Made by a program: the position numbers and the translations under genes
Shown: piece by piece, positions 39,012 to 50,429 of the stretch
Layout: each line of letters opens with the position of its first letter
Position numbering within the stretch: position 1 is the first letter of the stretch
From: Cycas panzhihuaensis
Taxonomy: Eukaryota > Cycadophyta
Reading direction: 5' to 3'
Assembly: GCA_023213395.1 (NCBI GenBank)
Contig: CM041465.1
Location: 205,723,741 to 205,787,740 of the forward strand
DNA length: 64,000 bases
The notes under the pieces: generated by a model
The model's input: only the letters and a program-made list of their open reading frames with translations
What the model was told of the DNA's origin: nothing
The model's database searches: none

Positions 39012-39821
39012 TGTCACGAGAGGGGGTAAATATAGTATTATATAACTATTAAAAGTATAAAGAATTAATATAACTACATAATAGAAAAGAACCCAAAGAA
39101 AGAAAAGAAGAAAATTGAGAAAAGAGGACCCATAAATAATCACTATATGAGTTGTTCCTAGAACTATTCTATTACTATCATAATTGTTCCTTTTCTATCA
39201 CAACCATTTCTTGAGTCGTTTTAGGATGAAAGTTTAACAGGTGTTATTTTAGTTATTCTTAAAGTTATTCTTCCTAATGATGTTGTTCTTTATAAACATT
39301 TATTGAGTGTTAATGCAACTTTTAGCACTTTAGATATGATCTTTGGATTATAATGGAGGCACTTGAATTATTAGAGTGTGAGTTCCTTTCTTCTAGAGAG
39401 CTTAAGACATATTGTGTGGAAACAAAAGAGAGTCCTATGGAGATCTAGATTAGTCATAACATATATGAGCATGTATAAATAAAATGGAAGGGACTATAAG
39501 AGATGATATGTGAAAATTTTACTCTTATATTCAACTCCAAAAGAATTATCTCATATAATAGGAGGCTCCTTATTAGGTGCACCATAAGATGAAAGGTAGT
39601 TACATAAAACTCTAAAAATATTTACTTTAAAATAAATCTAAATGTCAATCCCTTTAGTAATTGACATGTACTAACTTAACTATATACTAACTACACTTAA
39701 GTCCTTTTTTATTTTTATTATACCTTAAGTGAGCTTAATGTCAAAATAGAAATAAACACATGGGTTATATTTGTGCTGATATGCACCCTTAGCAAGGAGA
39801 TTTACTCTCGTTAATGTGACA
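39012..39821 (-). repeat. 5' LTR of gypsy K
   Basis: 810 bp with perfect 6-bp inverted ends TGTCAC and GTGACA. The internal edge is followed within about ten bases by a PBS-like sequence. No 3' partner is in the window because K is truncated near 15600. Confidence 0.6.
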
Positions 39822-41240
39822 TGAGTAAATAGAAAAAGAATAATAAATAGAATAAAAAAAAAAAAGAAACTAAAAATAAAAAAACATCAAAGTACCATTA
39901 TCTGTTACTAATTCTGCACCTCATTGCAATCCACCGTATCTCAAAACCACAACAAAAAAATAACATTCACCACGGCCCACTATATCTCAAAATCATAACA
40001 AAAAAATTACATGTAGAATCAATTATATCTCAATCAAAATGCCATATATTGTTGACAATTCTGCTCCTCATTTATACATACCTTCATTTTTTGTGCTTTC
40101 AATTCATTCTCAACTACAACCCTAACTCCATACAAAATGCACTTACACAAAGAGAAGGTTGTGATGGTTCGATGAATTACAAATTTTACAACTAATCAAA
40201 TTAGACACCTATCGACACTCTAGACTATTTAAGTTTACACTAGTTTATATTATATAAACAAATGATAGTTATGTTCATCATGTTGAGATACGTAATAATT
40301 TCTTGAGAAAATAAAACATTTTAATTGAACGAAGATATGTGGTTTATACATATGCATTCAACAACTTACAAATTCTTCATGAAGAAATAAACTATCGATA
40401 ACTAAAAGCAAAGGTCCATGTGTTTTAACATATATTCTAGACATTACACTTTAATAATTTATAAAAAAAACTTAGCCAACAAATACAAATTTGGGAAAAA
40501 TGACTTCACCCATGGGACTAAGAACTCAACTTCTATGTAGATCAAACAACAAAATATAAGAAACAATGAGGCAACCATTATAGGAAAACATCTCATAAAA
40601 ATGTATAGAAACAAGTTGACTTTTGAAAGGAGTGTTGCATTAAGAAAGGCAACTTATACCATAAACACCAAATGGCTTCATGCATATTAAAGGCACTATG
40701 CAAAACTACGAAAAACATATTACATTAGCTAAATAATTATAAGTTAATATGGAAATTGAATATAATAATCTTTTTTATAAAAACAATACATATGATGCAA
40801 TATCATGTAGGAAAGAAAAATACTAAGAGGAAAAAATTACATTGTATACTAGTGGAAAGTTATTTTCTCATATTTCAATACAAAGTGATTCCATTGAAGC
40901 CCTTCTACCCAAAGTACTTAGCACTAAAATCCTTTTAATACAAAGTGTCATTTTAAAACCTACCTTCCACATGGAATGCATGTAAATATACCACAACTTT
41001 GAATTTAGAACCAATAACCTTTAAGGTAAAATCTTTGAAAATAATCATCAAAATAATAACAATTAATAGTACTTATATGACTTTTTTTTATTATTAAATT
41101 AAATCAAATATTAGTTTTCAAAACCTGCCAAGTTGAAGAGGTGTAAAAAAAGAAAAGGAAACACGAGCTCCTAAGATACGAGGTATTTGAGTGCCTAATT
41201 CTTAGATCATATACCAACGGACAAAATAAATCGAACATAA
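39822..41240. other. AT-rich intergenic DNA with a degenerate tandem repeat
   Basis: There is no coding sequence I can support. Around 39889-40073 two diverged units of about 147 bp begin CAAA.T.CCAT.ATTGTT..CAATTCTGC.CCTCATT. Between them lie shorter repeats of TATCTCAAAA.CA.AACAAAAAA. The rest shows nothing identifiable. Confidence 0.5.
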
Positions 41241-41249
41241 CAATTAATA

Positions 41250-42430
41250 CAACTATTGTTCTTGACATTCTCCCATTTAATGCACAATCTCCCTGTAACT
41301 TCCAAAACCCATTCAATGCAAAAGGTGCCGTCCAACTCCCAAAACATGGAATTTTTGGTGAAGCACGATAACCAATGGATGGCATCCACGTACACCCTCC
41401 GTCGGCTGACTGATTCACCCTGCTTTTTTAACCGTATTGTCTTTCCTTTTCGAGGAGGAGATTATTAGCAAGGTAAAATTGGACCACGGTACAATGTTTG
41501 TACCAGGCTCACAACATCCAAGGGTTGTGTGCATCCCCCAACATGTTGGAGGATACCACCTCCCTTGATGTGGTGAACCCGGTAGAAAGTAGAATGTCCG
41601 CGAGTCTAAAATAGCAAACAAATACCGCCCTCCGTTTGAGGAAAAGAGTTGGCAGCGGGAATCGGACCGGGAAAATGAACGAACCAATGGATATTCGCAG
41701 AATAATGGAGGAGGGCCCTCCCTGCTCGTCTCGCGCGATCGATGCGTCTGTCCGTTTTGGAGTGGTGTGGATTCGATCTCTTCTCATCTCATTCCGCCTT
41801 CTGATTGCCAGAGCGTTTGTTCTTGTTTTATTTGCTGGTATCGGTCTATGCATGCATTTGATTGCTTTAAATAACGCTTAGGGCAGTTCCTTGCAGCTGG
41901 TTAAGTTAACGTAGGTTTCGGCGAATAACTGTGATTTAGTTTGACATAACTGTCAGTGTGAATCCGCCACATTTTAGTCCGCAAGAATGGATTGGAAGTT
42001 GTTAGGGTGTGATGTAATCCGGTTGATGAATCAATCGAGTGGACGATCTTGGGAGAGGCCGTTCCTAGCATTATCTGAAATATAGGAAAAATAAAGAGAT
42101 GAAGCAAACTTTTTCACCTACAGCGTTACGAAGCTAAACCTTATTTTGTAATATTATTCGCGTATAATGTGGATTGTTAGTAAATTTTGTCGAGCCTGGT
42201 AACTTAGATTAGGAACAATTCGAGTTCAGTTTCACCGGGGTTTAGGGTAGTCTGTCAGGGTCTTAACGAGGGATCTAGCTTGGTTAGGGTCAGAGCTTTT
42301 AGGGTTAACTCGATTTGCTTTCGTGCTTGTTAGCATGGGGTGGCTTGAGAAGAGGTAGTGTAAGTAGTCCTACGTTGTCCAAGTTTCAGACGATGCGACA
42401 ATTATTACGGTTTTGGAAATAGAAATGTTT
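41250..42430. promoter_or_regulatory. CpG-rich, higher-GC patch: possible 5' end of a host gene
   Basis: Composition changes sharply from the surrounding AT-rich DNA. Around 41645-41840 I count about 16 CpG in under 200 bases, including CTCGTCTCGCGCGATCGATG. CpG is nearly absent from the retroelements, so this part has escaped methylation decay. CCAAT boxes occur (for example 41683). A 12-bp palindrome CCAACATGTTGG lies near 41539. No splice sites or conserved coding exon could be assigned, so the gene and its strand are unknown. Confidence 0.4.
41675..41881 (+). CDS. Possible short reading frame in the CpG-rich patch, unassigned
   Basis: The second in-frame Met (MNEPMDIRRIMEEGPP) gives 68 residues; an upstream Met at 41636 gives 81. 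The C-terminal half (LLIARAFVLVLFAGIGL) is a plausible membrane span. I recognise no family. An overlapping open minus frame exists, as expected in GC-richer DNA, so this may be 5' untranslated sequence or chance. Confidence 0.2.
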   Translation: MNEPMDIRRIMEEGPPCSSRAIDASVRFGVVWIRSLLISFRLLIARAFVLVLFAGIGLCMHLIALNNA

Positions 42431-45400
42431 TTGTTGTACCAAAACAAATGCAGAAATTCGGTAGCCCATAATGTGGTGTAATGGGATCATTTTGGACCCA
42501 AGTATTTGCTTGGTTTGGTTATTTAGTCGTACTCTCCTAAGTTTTAACAGTGCTAAGCAACCGGGGAGATATCTGCTACATAAAGCACAAATTACAATAG
42601 ATCATTCACCATGCATATGCAAGAACAGAAACCATGCACAATTCATTCACAAGTAAGCCAAAATATATAGAGGACTATTGGAGGACACTCTTTCTTCCTT
42701 ACGTACCTTGTATAATGTAATCCCGGTTGGTTAATTGCCTAACTAATGTTCTAACTGACCAGTTGTAGAACCATGTTTTCATCGCATACGCGGTGGCAAA
42801 ACCAATTATTTGAAGCCAGAAGGTTTTACAAAACCTAACACCTAACAAATCACTTGCCAACTCCTCTCCAGGGACTAATTGGAGAAGTTTCTTCCCCTGG
42901 ATACAAACCAGAGGACACTTAGAAAACATTTCCAAAATTGGCCTATTGGCCCTACCAGCACAAAAAAGGAAAGACCCCTCCTAAATTCTTGCAATCTTGG
43001 CTATTTGGCTGATTAAAACAAACGCATAAACCACTTTGGTCTAGCGACCAACAGACTCTTGGACAGTATATTGCTTTTGGAATCTAGTACTCCACTTTTC
43101 TTGCCCCACTCTGGAAGTGATTAAACTGGTGGGACATCTGATTATGAATTTATCTGGTTCTCTATATGATTTTCTTTTTACGGCATTAATGATGGAATGC
43201 TTGCGGTTTGGAGCTGATGGAGAGCATTTATATCCAAAGGCTCCTCCTTTGTCATTGGCAAGTTTGAAACTCTCTGATTCTCAGGCAGAGTTGCACTGAA
43301 GTGCTAATTTGAGAATGCTTGTAAAATTGTAGCCTTAGTTCCAATTCTTTGACCATCCCCTAGAGCTGATCTTTTTTGAACTGAATGTGTTGCAGTCGGC
43401 CCACATGTTCACTGGTCCTCCATTTTCGGTTGGAGACTAGGGTTCTTGTACCAATTATTTGAATTGAAGATCTTCCCATTTTCTGTGATGTATCTGGGTG
43501 CTCAGACAGCCAAGCAACCTGATCAATGGATGGCAACCATTCTTCAACTAGATCTTCCTAACTCTTCAAGTCATCCAATGCTTTTTGTTTGTGATGCATT
43601 GCCTATTCCATATTCATTAATTGTGAGCCAATGTTGTGTTCTGATCAACCAAAGTGGTAGCTGGGACCTTAATTCTCTTTACTAGAATCTTCGAATTGCT
43701 AACATCACTATCATGTTCTGCAGCCAGTTTGCAAGCATCCAAATCTTCCATCTTTACCAGAGTGCCCCCTCTGCGAAGTTTATTCTTTAACCTAGGAGGG
43801 TGATGAACCATACCTGGTGACAATGGCTGCTCTTGTGAACTATGATAAGACAAACCTTGTTCTGTCGTATCCAACTCTCTATCGATGTCAATGGAGACTG
43901 GCAGTGGTGAAACTCAACCACCATTCACTTGAAGGATAAATCTTGCTGCAATACTTTTGAATTCTCTGTTAATTGGAACTTGAACCTTTGCAATCCATGA
44001 TCGATTGTGCTTGTCCAAAATCCACTAGCAGCAGGTAGTATATTGAGAGTCTCATATTTGCAGGTGGGACAGCATAAGGAAAGATTAAACAGAGACAACA
44101 ACGGTGCCAAAATGTTAGTAGTGCAGTGGGAGACTATGAAATTATTCATAACAGAAATAGCATAAAGAAGAATAAATGATCAACCAAATAGCAGGAAAGA
44201 CACATATACCGAGCTCACATTCATAACTAAACTCACTATGCACAAAGGGGCTTGCTAACTTGGATGGTCTGCCAAGATCCGTCCTTCCGTTATAGCTGCC
44301 TCAGTGACCTTATTCTGACAGCTCTTGTCCTCATTACATTTCATTCTCTCGCTTTAGAACCCCATCAAGTGACTGTTACAAGTGCCAGCTAGTTACAACA
44401 ATTAAGTACCTGCTGTAGTTGCTATTTGGTCACATGACCAATGTGGTCCTAGACTGATGTGGTCTACTATCTAAACCACATAAAACCTGTCTACTAAATA
44501 TTGCAAGTTGGACTGCCCAGAATTCCAGTCAACAGTATTGTGCACAAATTTGTGTGGCTGCCCCACGGAAGCAAAAGTTTGGTTTAGGTCTTGAAGCAAT
44601 CATATAGGCTCTTAGAATTCGAACAGGCCTCAGTTTGGGCCAAAATATTTTTTACAGGACCTAGAGTCTATATCATATGGAGCTGAAGACTAAAGCACAT
44701 TTTGGGTGAGTCCCAAGTGTTTTAGTCCAGTTTTGGGTATGTTTAGTGGTTGGAAATGAGTTTAGGATCAAAATTGGCATCTCTGGGAGGTGGAAAAACG
44801 TAGAAAAATCCCATTGGGATATTCGTCAAGCATCTTTCATTTTAGATTGAATTTATTTCCAACAATCATTCTTGTGAATTTGAATGGATTGTTCCTTCTG
44901 TTCAAACATATTGCTTGATGGGGTGGTTCCTCTTTTATGAACATGAGTATAATGTTTCACAGCTGTGGAAAAAGTTATTGATTAAACATTAATTATATCT
45001 ATTGGATGTTTCAGATAAGATGGGATCTTCTTTGGAAGGTTTGTTTTATGGCTTCTAGTAATAGGGTATGGATCTAACATGTGGCAGTGAATAGCCATAA
45101 TTGAGCTAACTGGTATGCTCTAGAGATCAACTTTAAAGTAATATGGATATAGGACATTGCAAGGTCTCTATTTTAGTGCTCTTGCATTTAACATGTAGCT
45201 GAGACTAAGAACCAATCTTTTTCAATTCAAGGAGGAGATGTGGCAAACTTTCCACTGCTCACATGAGTCATTGACAAAATTGATGATTCTAGAGTTGGAT
45301 TTCAAAGTGTTCATATCATGTTGTGAAGCAGATGAGTTCTGTAAGGCAATTTCTATGCATTGCGAAGCTATCCTACAAAGCTTTAGCAATTCCTAGAAGT

Positions 45401-45640
45401 TTTGAAAGGTCAAAGCTCATTTTCATTTGAAGACATGGTTTTATGAGGTGGCAGGAGAAGCCAAAATTTGGCTTCGGAAATTACAGTTATTGAAATTGGC
45501 TTTGTTGGGAGAAATCTGTTCTCTTACACAACCTTCAAAATCTACATGCATTTGCTGATGAATAGCCATATACAAGAAGATAGATACACATAATAATATG
45601 TGAATTTCATCCCTTAAAACAGAAATCTTACAATAAGCAC
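42431..45640. other. Low-copy-looking region with scattered short open frames
   Basis: No retroelement motif is visible. Short open frames (43117-43299 plus; 43617-43874 minus, with the basic stretch PPRLKNKLRRGG; 42699-42935 minus) have fairly ordinary amino-acid composition and could be exons or introns of a host gene beside the CpG-rich patch. None matches a family I know, and no exon chain could be built. Confidence 0.3.
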
Positions 45641-45645
45641 ATTGG

Positions 45646-45679
45646 GGGGCAACCCTTGGGCCAAGCTGGAGGTTGCCCC
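45646..45679. repeat. Inverted repeat with nested stem
   Basis: GGGGCAACC at 45646-45654 pairs with GGTTGCCCC at 45671-45679. Between them CTTGG and CCAAG can form an inner stem. It would be a stable hairpin or cruciform. Function unknown. Confidence 0.7.
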
Positions 45680-45769
45680 TTACACAAAATGAACACTTAA
45701 ATCCCACACACAACGCTTTAATGCATTTCAAGTTTTGAACAAAGCACAATAAAAGTGAACTCAAACCAT

Positions 45770-46047
45770 AGTACAACGATCAACAACATGCATTGCATCA
45801 ACAACAACAATAGCAACAACAACGTGCAGAATAGAACATAATGCTTTGTTTTTACTGTGGCAAACCTAGCCACATGGCTGAAAATTGCCGTAATAAGAAA
45901 CAAGATAAAGATAAAAGGAAGTTTGAGAGTAATTTGTCTTTTGAGGAAGACAGGGATATACATGGTCTTTATGGCCTCTGTGCCTGAGACTAAGTAGGAA
46001 GTAGGAACTTGGTTAATTGATTTAGGGGCAACCAAGCACATTTTCTT
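45770..46047 (+). pseudogene. Copia element G, left part: gag C-terminus and protease start
   Basis: A Gln-rich stretch (about 45780-45830) leads to an intact zinc knuckle CFYCGKPSHMAENC (45844-45885), a basic tail, then protease WLIDLGATKHIF near 46008-46045 with DLG for DSG. It is cut at 46047 by gypsy H and resumes at 57644 with N-R-E-W-S-E-D-L, the expected continuation. The upstream part of gag and the 5' LTR are not recognisable. Confidence 0.8.
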
Positions 46048-46600
46048 TGTGTGCCATTAATCTACCTCACATCTATCTATAACAGAATAAGACAACACAA
46101 GGTGAGCATACGAACCAAAACTTCATTACTATAAAGGCCTTGTGTTTGGTCCTCTCACAACCAGATGTAGGCTGAAGCAGTATACAATGGAAATCCTGCG
46201 ATATAGATGATATCAAAGATGTCCAAAGGTTTCTACTATCTATGCACACACACCATGATACATCATGCGGCTATTTAACTTAAGTCGTTAGTTATATTTT
46301 ACAAATTTGGTTACAACTGTCATCTATTACATAACCAATCAGATCATTAACAGCTAACGTTTGCCATTAGATTACAGTTCTGGTCATAATTTGAGTGCTT
46401 GATTGCGCCTTGGTCACACCTCTGGTCATAGCTTGGTCGCACCTTTGGTCACAGCTGATTGCACCTTTGGTCATAGCTGGTCACACCTGTTATGACTTTA
46501 TTCTACTTTTGGTTGTACTTGGTTGCACTTGGTACAACTTGATTCTATAAAAAAACTGTAATTCATTCTTCAGCGTTGTGTGCCTTTTTGCCCGCACACA
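46048..46600 (-). repeat. 3' LTR of gypsy H, with internal short repeats
   Basis: 553 bp. Between about 46382 and 46560 it contains a degenerate array of GGTCACACCT/GGTCATAGCT/GGTTGCACTT units. On the element's sense strand this falls near the LTR start (U3), where enhancers usually lie. The partner LTR has fewer units. Confidence 0.88.
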
Positions 46601-46610
46601 TCTCTCCCGC
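46601..46610 (-). other. Polypurine tract of gypsy H
   Basis: The minus strand reads GCGGGAGAGA, directly before the LTR start TGTGTGC. Confidence 0.75.
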
Positions 46611-46716
46611 AGCAAATTTAACGAGTGACCTCACTCGTTATAAAAAAATTTAAAATTTCTCCAGTCTTCCACACCCCCCACCCCCCGCCTCTAAATTTTG
46701 AAATCTTTCTCTAAAT

Positions 46717-48450
46717 TTATCTCTGTCGTGCCTTCTGCTGCTGCTCCTTAATTTTTGCTCTTTCGCGCTTAATATACTCAGGGTCACTCCACACTACCTG
46801 TGATGGAATGTTTAGACCTTTATACTTCAAAAAATCACATAACATTCCTACATCATGAAGTGCGTCTAACTAGGGTACTGTTGGTATCTCTCCCAAATGC
46901 AACTGGGTAATTTCTCGAGTTAGTTCTTCGTTCATCTTTTTAGCACTCTACAATTTGGTACAATATGCTCTCATCTGCTGCAACAACTCCATGCATCGTT
47001 TGGATTCATCATCAATCTTCAAAATCCAAGCTCCGAGTCAATGAAATACTGGTTGGGGATCCTCTGGGATGTGTTGATCAAAATTCTCTTTGAATTTCTC
47101 TAATTGCTCTGTAACATCATCTATATTATCTACCCATTGCAATATAAATTCCTTCAAAGATTGTAATTTTGATTCTGTTTCGTGAATTCGTTGCTCCAAT
47201 TGAACTATATGTTGCACATTGGGTGGTGGCCTCTTAGTTCTACTTTCTAGCTCCATCACCAGTTGTTGTGTCACCTGCGCCAGAAATGAGGTCTTCCACT
47301 GTGTGACATCCTGTGGATCACACTCCATTGGATTGAATTCTTCCTCCAAAATCCATTTGTCTACTGAGTATTCCACTTCAACTGGTTAGTTCCTCAGTTG
47401 ATCAATGATTTCCTGATGTCGTTTTTCTTGGGCTAGTTTCCTCTGCTTCTATCTTTCCATTTCACTTTCCACTAGTTGTGTAATCTGTGGCTCAAGGTGA
47501 CTTTCGAGTTCTTGTACAAGTATTTCACCTTCTTCACTCACTTTTCTCTTTCCTAATCTAATCTACTCCTTCTTTTCTTCAACTTTCTCTTCTATTTCTT
47601 GTCTTTCTTTCTTCTCCTGCTAGGTCTCCTCTTCTCACAATTCCATTTGCTTTGTCACAGTCTTACCTACTCTTGGACTAGCTACTTGATATCACCGAAG
47701 GAGCCACTTTTCGGCCTTACCCTGTGTTTCTGCCCATGCCGGATTTTGGATGCTTCCTTTATTGAATACTTTGGTCTAGCAAGCAAGAGGTGCTTGACCT
47801 TCCTCTAGAACTGACAATTGCAATTTGGGACATTGGGCGAAGAGTAAACCTTGAAGTAGGATGATGTGATAAAATGTCACTGACTCCAAGGTTTCCCAAA
47901 TTGTTTATAAGCTCTTAAGAAGCTGTTGGGTCATAAATTTTGCCCAGTTAAACTAGGTTCCTTTTACCACCTGATTTATCATGCTTCTTAAGTTTGTTGG
48001 TACATACAAATTTTTTTGGTTCAGGACTACTTTGGTGAAGATAAAATGGGCTATCCACCGCTTTTCTTCCAATTGTATCCTGGAAATACAAATTCCTGAA
48101 CTTGATATGTCTCGTTCATCTGCTCCAATCTGCTTTGCGGCTGCCTCTCTTGAAATCTGCTTATCCCTGGATATCTCTTCTCCCTTATTGGGTAAGTCGG
48201 TCAGTGCTGCCACATATTTGACTGATATATCTAAGATTCTGGGCTGCATGGATAAGATGGTGGTTATCAAAGATAAAAATTTTGGAAAAATTGGAAACGT
48301 ACCAACAAGAATGTATTTGTCGAATCTAGCTTCGACCATTATCTTTTTTCTTTTGTCTGCGAATTTCATTTTGATCCATTTGACTCAAATTCTTGGATCA
48401 TTGTTCTCTCTAAAAATAATAATCTTTTCAATATCTCTAATCTCTGCCAT
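46717..48450 (-). pseudogene. Additional sense ORF (578 codons) downstream of pol in gypsy H
   Basis: From ATG 48450 (MAEIRDIEKIIIF) to TAA 46717-46719 the frame is 578 codons. It has about 13 in-frame stops but no frameshift, since the open segments 48369-47953 and 47376-47038 lie in the same frame. The N-terminal third is folded-looking (ARFDKYILVGTFPIFPKF, ILDISVKYVAALTDLPNKGEEIS, then RWIAHFIFTKVVLN). The middle is rich in E, K and Q with coiled-coil heptads (IEEKVEEKKE). A second coiled coil (LEQRIHETESKLQSLKEFI) precedes a charged tail. It lies between the integrase and the 3' LTR. Plant gypsy elements of the Athila/Tat group can carry an extra ORF there; I do not recognise this family or its function. 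Confidence 0.75.
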
Positions 48451-48587
48451 CGTGCAGATTTCTATTTTGCTATCGTGCCAAGTATTTCATTCTTCGCTGC
48501 GAACTATTGATGTTGACTGGTGTATTAAAAAGAAATTGAGGAGGTTCTTGTAACTGCCACCTGTCTGTGTCATGGATTTGCCATCGA

Positions 48588-48971
48588 CTATGTTATCACT
48601 TCATGATTATGGTACACTAATCTTGTTGTATTCATGATGGCGCATTTCACACTGCCTAATCGCGACCATCTATTAATGATGTGACCACCGTGATGCGACC
48701 CATGTACCGCAATCATGATTTGATAATCGTCGCTCCCCTTTGGGACAAATGCTCTTTTATTTTTTTTAAAGTATCTATATAATTTCAACCTACTACCATT
48801 GACAAGTTTTGTCAACAACTTACTGTCTAGTTGCTCCAGTTTGACTACTCCATTTCCATGAATTTGATTGACTTTGAATGGCCCAAGCCATCTAAACTTC
48901 ATTTTACTTGGTGTGATCCTAAATTTGGTATCACACAATAGAACCAAATCATCCTTCTGGTATTGGGGCAC
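48588..48971 (-). pseudogene. Gypsy H integrase C-terminal domain (GPF/Y module)
   Basis: A 127-codon open frame. KDDLVLLCDTKFRI..SKMKFRWLGPFKVNQIH is the GPF/Y-type domain that ends gypsy integrases; VNGSRLKLY follows. The region after about residue 75 has no chromodomain that I can see. Confidence 0.8.
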
Positions 48972-49345
48972 TTTTAGATGTTGATCATGTCAAGCTTTCC
49001 TTTTGGTTTCTTTCGCCTATAACTCCCACATAGCTCTTGCCTGTTCTTCATCCAATTTCAGTAATTGGATTAGATGTTGTTCGTGAGATTTCTCTTCTCC
49101 AAGCCTTACCTACTGAGCTACTCAAATGCTTTCTGCTTGAAATTCTAGGGGAACTACTACTTTCAACCCATACACCAGTTGAAAAGGAGTACGTTTATGA
49201 GGATGTTTCCTTATTGTTCTGTCTGCCCATAGAACTAGATGATGTCTGTCTGCATTGTAGATCTTCATCAAGGCAATTTTTAAGATTTTATTGGTGCTTG
49301 ATAACTGTCCATTTGCCTTAGGATAATAAGGTGAAGATCTACCCT

Positions 49346-49646
49346 GCTAAATCAAAAATTTCGATGTAAGATGCTTGATAGTTTTATTAAAAAAGCTACT
49401 ACCTTGGTTAGATACAATTTCTAGAGGGCATTTAAAACGTACTATAATGACTTCATAAAAAAATTTGGTGGTGCTTTTGGCATCACACTGCCTCATGGGC
49501 TTCGCCTTCGTCCATTTAGTCATAAAGTTTGTGGGTACTAGGATATATCGAACGTTCGTCCTTCTGGTAGGTGGGCTTATTGGACCTACAAAATCTAGCC
49601 CCCATTTTTTAAATGGAGCTCTGGCTAGGATTAGGTGTAGTGGCAA
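49346..49646 (-). pseudogene. Gypsy H integrase catalytic core
   Basis: FKKWGLDFVGPISPP gives the first catalytic Asp. The second catalytic box reads VSNQGSSFF where VSDQGSHF is usual, so the Asp is replaced by Asn (G-to-A change). The zinc-binding part lies just upstream at 49680-49790. The stretch between 48971 and 49346 continues the core with broken frames. Confidence 0.85.
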
Positions 49647-49669
49647 ATAATTTGATTTGGAGGGCTTAC

Positions 49670-50429
49670 CTATTCATTGACACACATCACAGGTTTTAAC
49701 CCATTTATCCACATCCTCGAACAGTGTTGGCTACCATAAACCAGCCAACAACACCTTCCTTGCTGTTGCTTCACCCCCATGGTGAGCAGACGTTGCACCT
49801 TCATGAGCTTCTATAAGCATAGCTTGCACCTCATGTTCTAGAATGCATCTCCTTAGTACTTCATCTGCTCCTAGCTTATAGAGTATACCATGTACCGGTT
49901 GGAAGGGAAAGGCTTTTTTGATGAAGCTTTTCCTTTCTGTTTTATCCATTCCTCTCGGTATTTGCCTTGTTGTCGAATATTTAGCGATTCCCTCGTACCG
50001 GGAAGGGATGGCTTCGACTGAAAAGAGCTTATGATCTAGGAAATCTTTAGCTACTCCTACTGCTTCTTCTCCTTCTTCAATTCTTGAAAGTTGGTCTGGC
50101 ACAACGTGCTTCTCTCCTTTCTTCACCACAATTTTGAACATAAATTCTTGGAAAAGCATAAACCAACGATTGGTTCTTCCCTGGAGAATTGGCTTGTTAA
50201 TTAAATATTGTAAAGCTTGGTGGTCCACAAAGAAAACAAAGGGATTAGCTAACAAATAGTGTCTGAACTTTTGTAGGGCATATACCATACCCAGTCCTTC
50301 CCTCTCTATGACTGAATAGTTACATTTAGCTGAGGTTAGCTTCCTGCTCATAAAATAAATAGGAAGGTCCACTTTTTCATTTGTTGGCTGGGCCAAGACA
50401 TGACCTATGACATGTAGCAAGGCATCCAA
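49670..50429 (-). pseudogene. Gypsy H RNase H and integrase zinc-binding domain
   Basis: A 232-codon open frame begins at 50429 (internal, not the true start). Near its start are YFMSRKL and YSVIEREGLGMVYALQKFRHYL. FVDHQALQYLINKP and HVVPDQLSR then complete the Ty3-type RNase H. From residue 200, EAHEGATSAHHGG, then past one stop KTCDVCQ (about 49690), forms the HHCC zinc finger of integrase. It is the longest intact open segment of H. Confidence 0.9.

Noticed and set aside
41104-41853. Overlapping open minus frames in the CpG-rich patch
   Set aside because: Several frames are open on both strands here because stops are rarer in GC-richer DNA. None has a recognisable domain.
43617-43874. Minus frame with a basic stretch as a host exon
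   Set aside because: No splice signals or family match could be established. Mentioned only within the low-copy region.
45441-46041. Two minus frames of 111 and 107 codons
   Set aside because: The second is the antisense of copia G gag and protease. The first spans the inverted repeat and shows no motif.
47981-48553. Long open plus frame of 190 codons
   Set aside because: It is the antisense of the 578-codon extra ORF of gypsy H. The minus frame has a folded-looking N-terminal part, coiled coils, the element's own orientation and a frame preserved over 1.7 kb.
48588-48971. Chromodomain at the integrase C-terminus of H
   Set aside because: The GPF/Y module is visible, but the residues after it lack the aromatic pattern of a chromodomain.
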